The notes: generated by a model not told the origin, from the letters alone. 41,084 nucleotides of DNA from Streptomyces sp. (GCF_019510245.1 NZ_JAEKKT010000138.1:1-41084); one strand, 5' to 3'. Shown: positions 25,514 to 33,575, counted from the stretch's first letter. Numbers and translations: made by a program.

Positions 25514-25521
25514 CGTACCGC

Positions 25522-25560
25522 TGAGCGCCCTCCCCGGGGACGGCCCGGGGAGGGCGCTCA
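25522..25560 (+). terminator. Terminator after dapD
   Basis: A perfect 17-bp inverted repeat (25522-25538 with 25544-25560, loop GACGG) lies 9 nt after the dapD stop. It is one of the strongest hairpins in the window. Confidence 0.92.
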
Positions 25561-25620
25561 CGTGCGAGCAGGGGGTCCCGATCGGGAGCGGGTGGTGACC
25601 TCGGCTGCGACAATGCAGCC

Positions 25621-26154
25621 ATGAACGACGCCTTGGGGCCGCAGCCCTTCGCCTCGCCGCTCAAGCCCGTCGACCTGCGCACCATCGCGCCCGAACGGGA
25701 CGCCCTGGCCGGGTGGCTCGACTACCATCGCGCCGAACTTCTGCGGAAGCTCGATGGGTTGACCGAGGAACAGACCTCCCGGCGGGTCGTTCCGTCCCTC
25801 ACCACGCTGCACGGGTTGGTGCGGCACCTCACCAAGGTCGAGTTCGTCTGGTTCGTCAACGTCATCGAACAGAGCGAGGAACCCGCACCCTTCGGCTGGC
25901 CGAAGCGCAAGGACGGCGACTTCCTGTTGGACGACGGCGCGACGCTGACCGAGGACGTCGCGCGTTACCTGGCCGCCTGCGAACGCAGCCGCCAGATCTA
26001 CGCCGGGGTCTCACTGGACGACGTGCGCACGCACCACCGGTTCGGGGATCTCGACGTGCGGTGCATCATGATGCACATGACCAGGGAATACGCCCAGCAC
26101 AACGGCCACGCGGACATCATCCGCGAGCTTGTCGACGGCACTGCCTCGCGCTGA
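25621..26154 (+). CDS. DinB-superfamily protein (DUF664 type)
   Basis: A 177-residue four-helix DinB-like protein. Metal-ligand histidines appear as HGLVRHL in the second helix and HMTREYAQHNGHADIIREL near the end, the usual H...HxxHAD pattern of this family. DUF664 proteins are putative metal-dependent enzymes, some being thiol-dependent S-transferases that use mycothiol or bacillithiol. The substrate here is unknown. Translation may be leaderless, since GACAAT (25609-25614) ends 7 nt before the ATG. Confidence 0.88.
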   Translation: MNDALGPQPFASPLKPVDLRTIAPERDALAGWLDYHRAELLRKLDGLTEEQTSRRVVPSLTTLHGLVRHLTKVEFVWFVNVIEQSEEPAPFGWPKRKDGDFLLDDGATLTEDVARYLAACERSRQIYAGVSLDDVRTHHRFGDLDVRCIMMHMTREYAQHNGHADIIRELVDGTASR

Positions 26155-26190
26155 GTCCCCGCACGCCTCCGGACGCGGCCCACGGCGGTC

Positions 26191-26925
26191 TCACTTCAGG
26201 TGCCGGGCGAAGAACCGGGCCGCGTCCTCCCCGGCGAACTGCGGGACGCCGGTGTGGCCGCCCATGTTGGCGTGCAGGGACTTCTCCTTGGAGCCGAAGG
26301 CGTCGAACAGGTCCAGGGCCGCCTGCCGGTCGTTGCCCTCGTCGTCCCACTGCAGCAGGACGTGCAGCGGAATGGTGACCCGGCGGGCCTCCTCGAACAT
26401 GGCGCGAGGCACGAGACTCCCGGCGAAGAGACCGGCGGCCACGATGCGCGGCTCGACCACCGCCAGCCGGATCCCGATGGAGATCACTCCCCCCGAGTAG
26501 CCGACGGGGCCGCCGATCCCGGGGAGCGCCAGGAGGGCGTCGAGGGCGGCCTGCCATTCCGGCACCGCCCTGTCGACGAGCGGGAGTACGAGAGCGTCGA
26601 TGAGCTCGTCGCCGACCGGCTCGCCGGCTTCCATGACCCGGCGCAGCTCGGCGCGGGCCTGCTCGGCGGCCGGCCAACGGGGCCGGTCGGCGCTTCCGGG
26701 GAGCTCGATGGCGGCCGTGGCGAAGCCGTCCGCCGCGGCGTGCCGGGCTCGGGCCACCAGGCGGGGGTAGGTCCTGCGCAGCCCGAGAGGAGGAGGGCTG
26801 AGCAGGATCAGCGGAGCCGGGGCGGATGCGGAGCCGGGCGTCCACAGGATGCCGGGGATGTCGCCGAGGGTGAATTCGCGCTCGAGGACGCCGTCGTCGA
26901 GGCGCTGTCCAGAAGTCAAGTGCAT
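26191..26925 (-). CDS. Alpha/beta hydrolase, dienelactone-hydrolase-like
   Basis: A 244-residue cytosolic alpha/beta hydrolase. The nucleophile elbow is VGYSGGVIS (Ser144), the acid is probably in LLQWDDEGND and the catalytic histidine in ANMGGHTGVP. The N-terminus (IPGILWTPGSASAPAPLILLSPPPLG) has the oxyanion-loop position. The best resemblance is to dienelactone hydrolase or dipeptidyl-peptidase-like esterases, but the substrate is unknown. The start is preceded by GAAAGG. A 16-codon ORF with a very strong ribosome site lies 46 nt upstream on the same strand. Confidence 0.87.
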   Translation of the reverse strand: MHLTSGQRLDDGVLEREFTLGDIPGILWTPGSASAPAPLILLSPPPLGLRRTYPRLVARARHAAADGFATAAIELPGSADRPRWPAAEQARAELRRVMEAGEPVGDELIDALVLPLVDRAVPEWQAALDALLALPGIGGPVGYSGGVISIGIRLAVVEPRIVAAGLFAGSLVPRAMFEEARRVTIPLHVLLQWDDEGNDRQAALDLFDAFGSKEKSLHANMGGHTGVPQFAGEDAARFFARHLK

Positions 26926-26970
26926 GGTCGTGCCTTTCGGGAGTGCCAGGGAACGGCGCTCCCGGACGAC

Positions 26971-27021
26971 CTACCGCCCGACCGTGACCCCGCAGGGGAG
27001 CACCCATGTCGATACGTTCAC
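26971..27021 (-). CDS. Possible 16-residue leader peptide upstream of the hydrolase gene
   Basis: On the minus strand GAGGAGGTG (27036-27028), near-perfectly complementary to the 16S 3' end, precedes GTG at 27021. The frame reads MNVSTWVLPCGVTVGR then TAG at 26973-26971. Nothing else in the 198-nt gap between the HAD-like gene and the hydrolase looks coding. It may be a regulatory upstream ORF for the hydrolase. Without conservation data it remains speculative. Confidence 0.35.
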   Translation of the reverse strand: MNVSTWVLPCGVTVGR

Positions 27022-27123
27022 GGGTACCACCTCCTCGCTCTCCTGCACGGCTCCCGGAAACGTAGCAGGGGCTGCCGTGGTCCCGCCAAGGAGTTTTCGC
27101 GCAGGCTCCCGTACCGAGGGCGT

Positions 27124-27633
27124 TCAGTCGTCGTGCGGCAGGCAGGCGCGGAAGTCCGTCAGGGCGGCGAAGTCGTCCTCTCGCAGCCCGATCCGGGGGT
27201 CGACGTGATGCAGGAGGGCCGGGCCGGGATGGTGGGAGCGGACGTACAGCGTGTCCGCCGGGCTCTGCTCGTCGTCCACCCAGGCGAACGGCCGCCCCTC
27301 GGCGTACGCCACGATCGCCTCGGTCTTCCAGTGGACCCCGTCCGGCCGCTCGGCCAGCAGACCCCGCCCGAAGTCGACGTAGGGAAGCTCGGGCAGGCCG
27401 ACGACCGGGCCGATCCAGTGGTTGGCCTCGGCCATCCAGGTGGTCGCCCAGCACAGCTCGTAGCCGAGGGCGAGCAACGCCGGCCCGTGGGACGGGTTCA
27501 GCCACACCCGCAGCGGGCGGCCCGGACGGACGGTCGCCCGGATCGTCGTATAGCCCTCCGGGCGCCGCTCGGGCCTGGCCGCGTACGGGTTGAGGGGTCC
27601 GTCGACGTCCAGGAACAGCAGGGGAGGGCGCAC
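27124..27633 (-). CDS. HAD-like hydrolase-fold protein
   Basis: A 169-residue protein that begins with the HAD nucleophile motif LLFLDVDGPLNPY (DxDG). The later motif CWATTWMAEAN fits the motif-II Thr position, and FAWVDDEQSP fits the acidic motif IV. There is little cap domain, so it is a small HAD of the type sometimes called HAD-like/Swiss-army-knife RNA-repair domain in annotations. The substrate is unknown. The GTG start at 27633 has a minus-strand TACGTT hexamer at 27645-27640, 7 nt upstream, the spacing of a leaderless promoter. Confidence 0.8.
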   Translation of the reverse strand: MRPPLLFLDVDGPLNPYAARPERRPEGYTTIRATVRPGRPLRVWLNPSHGPALLALGYELCWATTWMAEANHWIGPVVGLPELPYVDFGRGLLAERPDGVHWKTEAIVAYAEGRPFAWVDDEQSPADTLYVRSHHPGPALLHHVDPRIGLREDDFAALTDFRACLPHDD

Positions 27634-27713
27634 GGGGCCAACGTACGGCAGCGGGCGGACGGAGCACCGGCGAATATCCCGCAGGAGGCCTCCGGGACGT
27701 CGCCGAGCGCCGA

Positions 27714-28634
27714 TCAGGCGGCCGCGAACTCCGCGAACTCCTCGTACACCGCCCGCAGCCGGGCCGCCGTGTCCCGGCCGACGGCCCGCAGGGGCGCCCG
27801 TACCGGGCCCGCCGGCAGGCCGATCCCGGCGAGCAGCGCCTTCGCCGTGACCGTGCCCGGCAGTCCCGCGGCCGTCATCGCCTCGATCAACGGCACGGCC
27901 CGCAGCTGGAGTTCGGTCGCGCGGGCCGTGTCGCCCGCGTCGAACGCGTCCAGGATCGCGGCGACGCGGGAGGGGACGGCATTGGCGACCGTGCTCACAC
28001 AGCCGGCCGCGCCCACCGCGTACAGGGCGAGGATGTGCTCGTCGCAGCCCGCGTAGTACGCCAGGTCCGTGCGCGCCAGCACCTTCTGGGTGCCGAGGAA
28101 GTCGTACGAGCAGTCCTTCACGGCGACGATCCGGGGGTGCGCGGCGAGGCGGATCAGTGTCTCCGGCTCGATCCGGATGCCGGTGCGGCCCGGGATGTCA
28201 TAGAGCATCACCGGCAGCCCGCTCGCCTCGGCCACCTGGAGGAAATGCGCCTCCAGGGCGTCCTGCGGGGGCCTGCTGTAGTACGGCGACACCACCAGGA
28301 CGCCGTCCGCGCCCGCCTTCTCGGCCGCGCGGGCGAGCTCGACGGTGTGCAGGGTGTCCGCGGTGCCCACGCCCGCCACGAGCGGCACCCGGTCGCCCAC
28401 CGCCGCCCGGACGGCCGCGATCAGCTCGGCCTTCTCCGCGTCCGTCGTGGTCGGCGACTCACCTGTGGTGCCGTTCAGCACCAGGCCGTCGCAGCCCTCC
28501 GCCACCAGATGCGCGGCCAGCCGCCGTGCTCCGGCGAGGTCGAGCGCGCCTCCTTCGGTGAAGGGGGTGACCATTGCGCAGAGGGTACGGCCGAAAGGGC
28601 GGGGCGAACGGGCGGTGCCGTGTGGGTTCTTCAT
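27714..28634 (-). CDS. dapA: 4-hydroxy-tetrahydrodipicolinate synthase
   Basis: A 306-residue DapA/DHDPS barrel that condenses pyruvate with aspartate semialdehyde at the entry to the lysine/DAP pathway. Marks are GTTGESPTTT (residues 55-64), the proton-relay tyrosine in LYDIPGRTG (Tyr145) and the Schiff-base lysine in VAVKDCSYD (Lys173). ATG 28634 is chosen because the family N-terminus follows (FGRTLCAMVTPF); an in-frame GTG at 28670 is a less likely alternative. Together with dapD at 24524-25513 it supplies two steps of the same pathway. The AT-rich upstream segment, with TTAG-N5-CTAA at 28694-28706, probably holds its promoter. Confidence 0.93.
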   Translation of the reverse strand: MKNPHGTARSPRPFGRTLCAMVTPFTEGGALDLAGARRLAAHLVAEGCDGLVLNGTTGESPTTTDAEKAELIAAVRAAVGDRVPLVAGVGTADTLHTVELARAAEKAGADGVLVVSPYYSRPPQDALEAHFLQVAEASGLPVMLYDIPGRTGIRIEPETLIRLAAHPRIVAVKDCSYDFLGTQKVLARTDLAYYAGCDEHILALYAVGAAGCVSTVANAVPSRVAAILDAFDAGDTARATELQLRAVPLIEAMTAAGLPGTVTAKALLAGIGLPAGPVRAPLRAVGRDTAARLRAVYEEFAEFAAA

Positions 28635-28826
28635 GGGGGTAGTCTCGGCGGGGCAACGGCTTAGCTCCACTTAAATTTTCTACGACGCATGCCTTAGTAA
28701 CGCTAAATCGTGGATCGCGCTGGGCGCCGCGACGCGAGCGCGAGGCCCTGTGTCCAAAACGGCCCCTCATGGGCCACTATGGGCCGGACGGTCACTTACT
28801 GCAGGTCATGGGTCATGGGAGGCACC

Positions 28827-28985
28827 ATGAAGCTGGGCAAGGCACTGGCCACCGGGGTCGCCGAGGAGCGGCCGCTCGTCCACGGCGACGTACCCGAGGT
28901 CCCCGAACTTCCGGAAGACGTCCACGCGATCGAGGAGATCCGCGAAACCCGGGCCGCGTCCGAAGAGGCCCCGGCCGCCCGATGA
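28827..28985 (+). CDS. 52-residue acidic small protein, unknown
   Basis: A short ORF with a convincing ribosome site (GGGAGG at 28817-28822) starting MKLGKALATGVAEERP and continuing as a Glu/Val/Pro-rich acidic tail (EVPELPEDVHAIEEI). I do not recognise a family. It overlaps the next gene by 4 nt (ATGA), which argues strongly that it is translated and functionally tied to that gene. No signal peptide or membrane segment is present. Confidence 0.72.
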   Translation: MKLGKALATGVAEERPLVHGDVPEVPELPEDVHAIEEIRETRAASEEAPAAR

Positions 28986-29659
28986 GGCTGTGGCTCCCGG
29001 CGGAACGGCCGACGGAGCCGCCGGCCGGCTACAAGATCGCCCACCCGATGCTGTCCCAGGATGGTGCACGGGCCGGGTTCACCGGTGTGTCGCTGGGCGG
29101 CGCGCTGCCGTACGGAGTGCTGGACGACGCGTCCTGCGTCTACGGCCGACGGCACCGCCCGCCCGCGCGGCTGTGCGACTGCGGCTTCCACTGCGTGTAC
29201 GAACGCGAGGTCGCCGAGGCCCTGCTGTGCATCGCCGAGCACCGGTCGGCCGTGCTGCTCGAAGTCTCCGTCCTCGGTGCCTACATCCGTTTCGAGCGCG
29301 GCTTCCGCTGTGCCCGGCAGCGGGTGCGGACCGCGACCGTCGGGCCGTGCGCCTGCGGGGCGCCGGCCGTCGCGCTCGCCGACGCGGGCTGGGGCAGGCC
29401 CGGTTGGCGAGCCCTCGCCGCCGCCTGCGCCGGGTGTGTCCGCGCGCGTGCCTCCGTCTCGCTCGCCGGGTTCGCCCGGCTGGCGGGGCAGGGGCTGCGG
29501 GTGATCGCCGGTGGCGCCGGGGACGGCGTTGGCCCGCCGGTGGCGGGGGAGGGCCTCGGAGTGCCCGAACTTGTCGCGGAGGCAGCCCTGTTGCAGGCCC
29601 GCCTCGACTGGTTCCAGAGTCAGCTCGCCCGGCTCGGCGAACGGGGCGAGCAGGGCTGA
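28982..29659 (+). CDS. Cysteine-rich protein of unknown function
   Basis: A 225-residue protein with three cysteine groups that could bind zinc: CDCGFHC, then a cysteine in the GFRCARQ segment followed by CACG, then CAGC. Between them lies VLLEVSVLGAYIRFERGFRC. The C-terminal 40 residues (VPELVAEAALLQARLDWFQSQLARLGE) form an amphipathic helix. I recognise no named domain. Coupled start with the small acidic protein (ATGA at 28982-28985) suggests a two-component unit. Confidence 0.75.
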   Translation: MRLWLPAERPTEPPAGYKIAHPMLSQDGARAGFTGVSLGGALPYGVLDDASCVYGRRHRPPARLCDCGFHCVYEREVAEALLCIAEHRSAVLLEVSVLGAYIRFERGFRCARQRVRTATVGPCACGAPAVALADAGWGRPGWRALAAACAGCVRARASVSLAGFARLAGQGLRVIAGGAGDGVGPPVAGEGLGVPELVAEAALLQARLDWFQSQLARLGERGEQG

Positions 29660-29732
29660 GGGCGGCCGGACCGGGTACTCGGAAGGTCAGCAGTCAGAGC
29701 GGACGCCGACGAGTCCAGGAGGGGCAGCACCC

Positions 29733-30209
29733 ATGACGAAGAGGACCGCACGCGGAACGGGGGCCCGGCTGACCGACACCGCCGGCGCGCTGGCGGCGAA
29801 GGCCGACCTCAAGGGCCGTACCCAGGCCCGCGCCGCCGACCTCAGGGACAAGGCAGGCGCGCTGACCGTGCAGCTGCGCGAGGGCGCGACCAAGGCCGGC
29901 CACCAGGCCCAGGGCCGGGCGGTGAAGGGCGGCCACACCGCACAGGAGCAGATGGCCAGGGCGCAGCACACGTTCCAGGGGCGGGCACTGCGGACCGGAC
30001 GCGCCGTCCAGGAGCGGGCGGGGCGCGCCGGGCACCTGGCGTCGGAGAAGGCCGCCGTGGCCGGGAACGCCGTCGAGGGCCGGGTCCCGCAGCCCGCGCG
30101 CCTGGTCGTGCGGGCCGTCGTACGGCACCCGAGGCCTGTGCTGATCGCGGGCGCCGCCCTCGCCGTCGCCGTGGCGGTGGGCGCGCTGCGCGGGGGCCGT
30201 CGCGCCTGA
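29733..30209 (+). CDS. Alanine-rich amphipathic-helix protein with C-terminal membrane anchor
   Basis: A 158-residue protein of mostly Ala, Arg, Gln, Lys and Gly arranged in long amphipathic helices (LTDTAGALAAKADLKGRTQA, VQLREGATKAGHQAQGRAVK), looking like apolipoprotein-type or DUF3618-like proteins. A C-terminal hydrophobic segment (VLIAGAALAVAVAVGALRGG) should insert in the membrane with the helices in the cytosol. AGGAGGGG (29718-29725) precedes ATG 29733. A membrane-surface or nucleoid-proximal role is possible, but I have no functional evidence. Confidence 0.72.
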   Translation: MTKRTARGTGARLTDTAGALAAKADLKGRTQARAADLRDKAGALTVQLREGATKAGHQAQGRAVKGGHTAQEQMARAQHTFQGRALRTGRAVQERAGRAGHLASEKAAVAGNAVEGRVPQPARLVVRAVVRHPRPVLIAGAALAVAVAVGALRGGRRA

Positions 30210-30226
30210 GTTCCACCGAGGGTCCC

Positions 30227-30294
30227 GGCTCCACCGTCCCACCGAAAACTCCACCTGTATGGACAAAAAAAGTTTTCGGTGAGACGGTGGAGCC
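30227..30294. promoter_or_regulatory. Long inverted repeat ending at the start of the ArsR-type gene
   Basis: Outer arms 30227-30238 and 30283-30294 are perfect 12-bp complements (GGCTCCACCGTC / GACGGTGGAGCC). Inner arms 30240-30250 and 30271-30281 are perfect 11-bp complements (CACCGAAAACT / AGTTTTCGGTG). Only one mismatch (30239/30282) separates them. The 20-nt loop includes seven A. The right arm ends immediately before ATG 30295, so the GGTGGAG ribosome site is inside the stem. It could be an operator pair, an RNA hairpin closing translation, or both. Confidence 0.85.
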
Positions 30295-30903
30295 ATGCTG
30301 GACGTCACCGTGATCGAGGACCCCGAGGCGGCGGCCGTGTCGCTCGACCCCATACGGGCCAGGCTGCTCGCCGAACTGGCCGACGCGCCCGCGTCGGCCG
30401 CGATGCTGGCCGGCAAGGTCGGGCTGCCCCGGCAGAAGGTGAACTACCACCTGAAGACGCTGGAGCGGCACGGCCTGGTCGAGCTGGCGGGCGAGCGGCG
30501 CAAGGGCAACGTCACCGAGCGGCTGATGCGCGCGACCGCCGCGTCGTACGTCATCTCCCCGGCGGCCCTGCCCGCCGTACAGCCGGACCCGGACCGCTTC
30601 CGCGACCAGCTCTCCGCGCGCTGGCTGCTCGCCCTCGGCGCGCGTCTGGTGCGCGATGTCGGCATGCTGGTCACCGGGGCCGCCAAGGCCCGCAAGCAAC
30701 TGGCGACCTACGCGCTGGACGGCGAGGTCCGCTTCGCCTCCGCCGCCGACCGTGCGGCCTTCGTGCAGGAGCTGACGGCGGGTGTGAGCGCGCTCGTCCG
30801 CAAGTACGACGCGCCCGACGCGGAGGGCGGCCGGGACCACCGGATCGTGGTCGCCGTCCATCCCACGGTCAAGGACCGGCCCACCCCCGAGCTGGAACAG
30901 TAG
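30295..30903 (+). CDS. ArsR-type winged-helix regulator
   Basis: A 202-residue regulator with an N-terminal winged helix: DPIRARLLAELADAPASAAMLAGKVGLPRQKVNYHLKTLERHGLVELAGER. The rest is a helical and charged domain with no cysteine metal site, so it is not a classical metal sensor. It resembles the ArsR/HTH_20 proteins that pair with SRPBCC (AHSA1-like) partners. The partner gene follows 17 nt downstream. The extraordinary inverted repeat directly before the start is probably its own control site. Confidence 0.88.
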   Translation: MLDVTVIEDPEAAAVSLDPIRARLLAELADAPASAAMLAGKVGLPRQKVNYHLKTLERHGLVELAGERRKGNVTERLMRATAASYVISPAALPAVQPDPDRFRDQLSARWLLALGARLVRDVGMLVTGAAKARKQLATYALDGEVRFASAADRAAFVQELTAGVSALVRKYDAPDAEGGRDHRIVVAVHPTVKDRPTPELEQ

Positions 30904-30920
30904 GCGGCAGGAGCCCCATC

Positions 30921-31658
30921 ATGTCCAAGGAATTCGAGATCGCCCGTGAGTTCGAGGTCGATGCCACGCCCGGAGAGGTGTGGGAGGCGATCACCCACGG
31001 CACCGGCGGCTACCTGTGGCCGATGCAGCCGCCCGAGCCCCGGGTGGGCGGCACGGCGGCCTTCGGGTCCACCGTCACCGCCTACGACCCGCCGCACCAC
31101 CTGGTCACCCGCAGCGAGGACGTCGGCTTCCCGACCCAGAGCGCCAACCAGCTGGAGCACGTCATCGAGGAGCGCGACGGCGGCCGCCGCGCCTGGGTGC
31201 GCTACGTGCACAGCGGGATCTTCACCGACGACTGGGACAACCAGTACGACGGCGCGAGCCGCCACACCGACTTCTACCTGCACACCCTGCGCGAGTACCT
31301 CACCCACTTCGCGCCCCGCCCGGTGAGCTTCGCCCAGCTGAACGGGCCGGAGGCGTCCCAGGCGCCGGACGCCTTCACTGCCGTGGGCCGTGCCCTCGGC
31401 CTGCCGGACGACCTCGCCGCGGGCGCGAAGGCGAGCGTCCGGGGGCCCGGCGGGCGGGCCGTGGACGCGGTGGTCGACTACCGCGACCCGTACTTCATCG
31501 GGCTGCGCACCGAGGACGCCCTCGTCCGGTTCTTCGGGCGCAACCATTGGGGCGCCCCGGTCGGCATCAGCGTCCACGACTTCGCGCCGGACGCCGACGC
31601 CGAGGCGAACGAGGCCGCCTGGCAGGACTGGCTGAACGGGGTGTTCGGTCGGTCCTGA
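30921..31658 (+). CDS. SRPBCC (AHSA1/START-like) domain protein
   Basis: A 245-residue protein whose first ~150 residues form an SRPBCC/AHSA1 fold (FEIAREFEVDATPGEVWEAITHG, then TVTAYDPPHHLVTR and the closing helix FYLHTLREYLTHFAPR). The second ~90 residues are a further region (AGAKASVRGPGG...DAVVDYRDPYFIGLRTEDALVRFFGRNHWG). It starts at ATG 30921 with GGCAGGAG upstream, forms an operon with the ArsR-type regulator and ends 15 nt from the convergent nuclease gene. ArsR-AHSA1 pairs are common in actinobacteria; the small molecule bound is unknown. Confidence 0.87.
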   Translation: MSKEFEIAREFEVDATPGEVWEAITHGTGGYLWPMQPPEPRVGGTAAFGSTVTAYDPPHHLVTRSEDVGFPTQSANQLEHVIEERDGGRRAWVRYVHSGIFTDDWDNQYDGASRHTDFYLHTLREYLTHFAPRPVSFAQLNGPEASQAPDAFTAVGRALGLPDDLAAGAKASVRGPGGRAVDAVVDYRDPYFIGLRTEDALVRFFGRNHWGAPVGISVHDFAPDADAEANEAAWQDWLNGVFGRS

Positions 31659-31673
31659 GCCGAGGCCGACCGC

Positions 31674-33500
31674 TTACGGGCGGAAGCGCAGCACCTGCGG
31701 GTCGTGGTCGCTGATCTGGTCGTGGAACTCCGAGTTGATGTGCACGCTGTCGTACTCGAAGTCGCCGTTGCCGCGGATCTGCTTGCTGATCAGGATCTGG
31801 TCCAGGACCTGCTCGTTGCCCTGGTAGTCGTAGGTGTAGCGCTCCTTGGTGGGCAGCGACTGGATCGCCGACCAGAGCGCGCCGCCCTTCTCCAGGATCT
31901 TGGTGGTGCCGGAGAAGTCGAAGTCGTTCATGTCGCCGAGCGCGATGACCTCGGCGTCCTTCTGGACGTCGAGGATGTTCTTGACGAACGCGTTGACCAG
32001 CGTCGCCTGCGCGTGGCGCTGGGTCTCCGAGCTGCGCACCACCGGCTGGTACTGCGAGGTCAGCCCCTGGTCGCCGCCCTTGGAGTTGAGGTGGTTGGCG
32101 ATCACGAAGACCGTCTTGCCGTGGAAGACGAACTCACCGGCGAGCGGCTTGCGGCTGGCCGTCCAGGCGGAGTTCGCCGGGTCGATACGGCCGGGGGAGG
32201 CCGTCAGCTGGGCCTTGCCGTGCACCTTGGTGACGCCCACCGCGGTGGTGGAGTCGCCGCCCGCGCGGTCGACGAAGGAGACCCGCTCCGGGTTGAACAG
32301 GAAGACCTGGCGGATGTTGCCGCCGGGCTCGCCGCCGTCCTGGTCGTTGACGGGGTTGATGGAACGCCACTGGTACTTCGGGCCGCCGACCGCGACGATC
32401 GCGTCGATCAGCTTGTTCACCGTCACGTCGGCGGCGACCGTGCCGTCGTCCGTCGCGCCGTCGTTGTCCTGGATCTCCTCCAGGGACACGATGTCGGGCG
32501 ACTGGAGGTTGTTCACGATCGCGGACGCGTGCGCGGCGAAGGTGCCGTCGGAGGGGTCGAGGTTCTCGACGTTGTAGGTCGCCACCGCCAGCTCGCCGTG
32601 CGCCTGCTTCTTCGTCGTCTCGCGCTGCAGGCCACCGCTCTTCAGGGTGCCCAGCGTGCTCGCGACCAGGGTGTAGCCGCCGTACTGGTTGTAGTCCAGC
32701 GGGCCGGTCGTGGCGCCGCTCAGGGTGTCGCCGACGTTCGCCGCCGGGAAGTCCGCGGTCGAGCCGAGGGACTGGATCTGGAGGCGGCCGGTGTTCTGGT
32801 CGCGGTAGGTGCGGTAGAGCGAGCCGCCGCGGTTGGTGCGGTTCTCGTGCGGCTTGACCGTGACCCACAGCTCGGCGTACGGGTCGGTGGCGGTGACCAC
32901 GCGGGCGTCCTTGACCTGGACGTTCATGCCCTCCAGGGACTCGTAGTAGTCCAGGGCGTACTTCTTGGGCTGGAGGGCCAGGCCGTTGATCGAGTTGCTC
33001 GCGGCCGTGTCGCCCGCCGGGGTGTACGCGCTCGGCACCGACTTCTTGTCGATCACGACCGGCGCCGGGACCGCGTTGCCGGTGGAGACGGTGGTGACCG
33101 TCGGCTTCGTGATCTCGGTCAGCGACTGGTTGCCGGTGGAGGCGCCGCCAGGGACGTACTCGGAGACCGTGCCGGTGACCTTGACGGAGTCGCCGACCGC
33201 GACCTTCGGGGTGGAGCTGGTGAAGACGAAGACGCCCTCGCTGGTGGCCGGGTTGCCGTCCGGCGTCGGATCCTGGATCCAGAAACCTCTGGAGGAGCCG
33301 TAGGTGCGCGTGGCCGTGACGACGCCGGGGACGTCCGTCACCTTCTGGCCGGCGTACGGAGATATGCGCGTGGTGCCCTGGACGTCGTGGATGCGCAGCC
33401 CGTCGGCCTGGGCGGGCGAGGTGAGGGCGACGGTGGACGCCGCGCTGCAGACGGCGGCGACGGTGAGCGCGGCGAGACGCGCGGAAGACCTGCTCGGCAA
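31674..33500 (-). CDS. Secreted endonuclease/exonuclease/phosphatase-family nuclease (ExeM-like)
   Basis: A 608-residue secreted protein. Residues 1-32 are a signal peptide (Arg-containing n-region, LAALTVAAVCSAASTVALT, cleavage near AQA-D). Residues ~35-290 contain OB-fold-like beta domains with GFWIQDPTPDG...GVFVF. From ~305 comes the EEP nuclease: ATYNVENLDPSDG, DIVSLEEIQDNDG (catalytic Glu), FVIANHLNSKGGD (His), LGDMNDFD (Asp-x-Asn) and the final DQISDHDPQV. The set is typical of ExeM-like extracellular DNases that release phosphate and nucleosides from environmental DNA. An 11-bp direct-repeat PHO-box-like site lies 43-75 nt upstream. Confidence 0.92.
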   Translation of the reverse strand: MPSRSSARLAALTVAAVCSAASTVALTSPAQADGLRIHDVQGTTRISPYAGQKVTDVPGVVTATRTYGSSRGFWIQDPTPDGNPATSEGVFVFTSSTPKVAVGDSVKVTGTVSEYVPGGASTGNQSLTEITKPTVTTVSTGNAVPAPVVIDKKSVPSAYTPAGDTAASNSINGLALQPKKYALDYYESLEGMNVQVKDARVVTATDPYAELWVTVKPHENRTNRGGSLYRTYRDQNTGRLQIQSLGSTADFPAANVGDTLSGATTGPLDYNQYGGYTLVASTLGTLKSGGLQRETTKKQAHGELAVATYNVENLDPSDGTFAAHASAIVNNLQSPDIVSLEEIQDNDGATDDGTVAADVTVNKLIDAIVAVGGPKYQWRSINPVNDQDGGEPGGNIRQVFLFNPERVSFVDRAGGDSTTAVGVTKVHGKAQLTASPGRIDPANSAWTASRKPLAGEFVFHGKTVFVIANHLNSKGGDQGLTSQYQPVVRSSETQRHAQATLVNAFVKNILDVQKDAEVIALGDMNDFDFSGTTKILEKGGALWSAIQSLPTKERYTYDYQGNEQVLDQILISKQIRGNGDFEYDSVHINSEFHDQISDHDPQVLRFRP

Positions 33501-33542
33501 GGGAATCCCTCCGGGGACATCGGAAGCGCCGGGACAAGGGCG

Positions 33543-33575
33543 GTTTATGGAGCGTTCATGACACGTTCATGTATG
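33543..33575. promoter_or_regulatory. Putative PHO box (three 11-bp direct repeats) upstream of the nuclease
   Basis: Three consecutive 11-nt units GTTTATGGAGC, GTTCATGACAC and GTTCATGTATG (33543-33553, 33554-33564, 33565-33575) fit the Streptomyces PhoP direct-repeat pattern (GTTCA at 11-nt period). They lie 43-75 nt upstream of the leftward nuclease start. Phosphate-starvation control of a secreted nuclease is biologically sensible, but the call rests on pattern alone. Confidence 0.55.
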
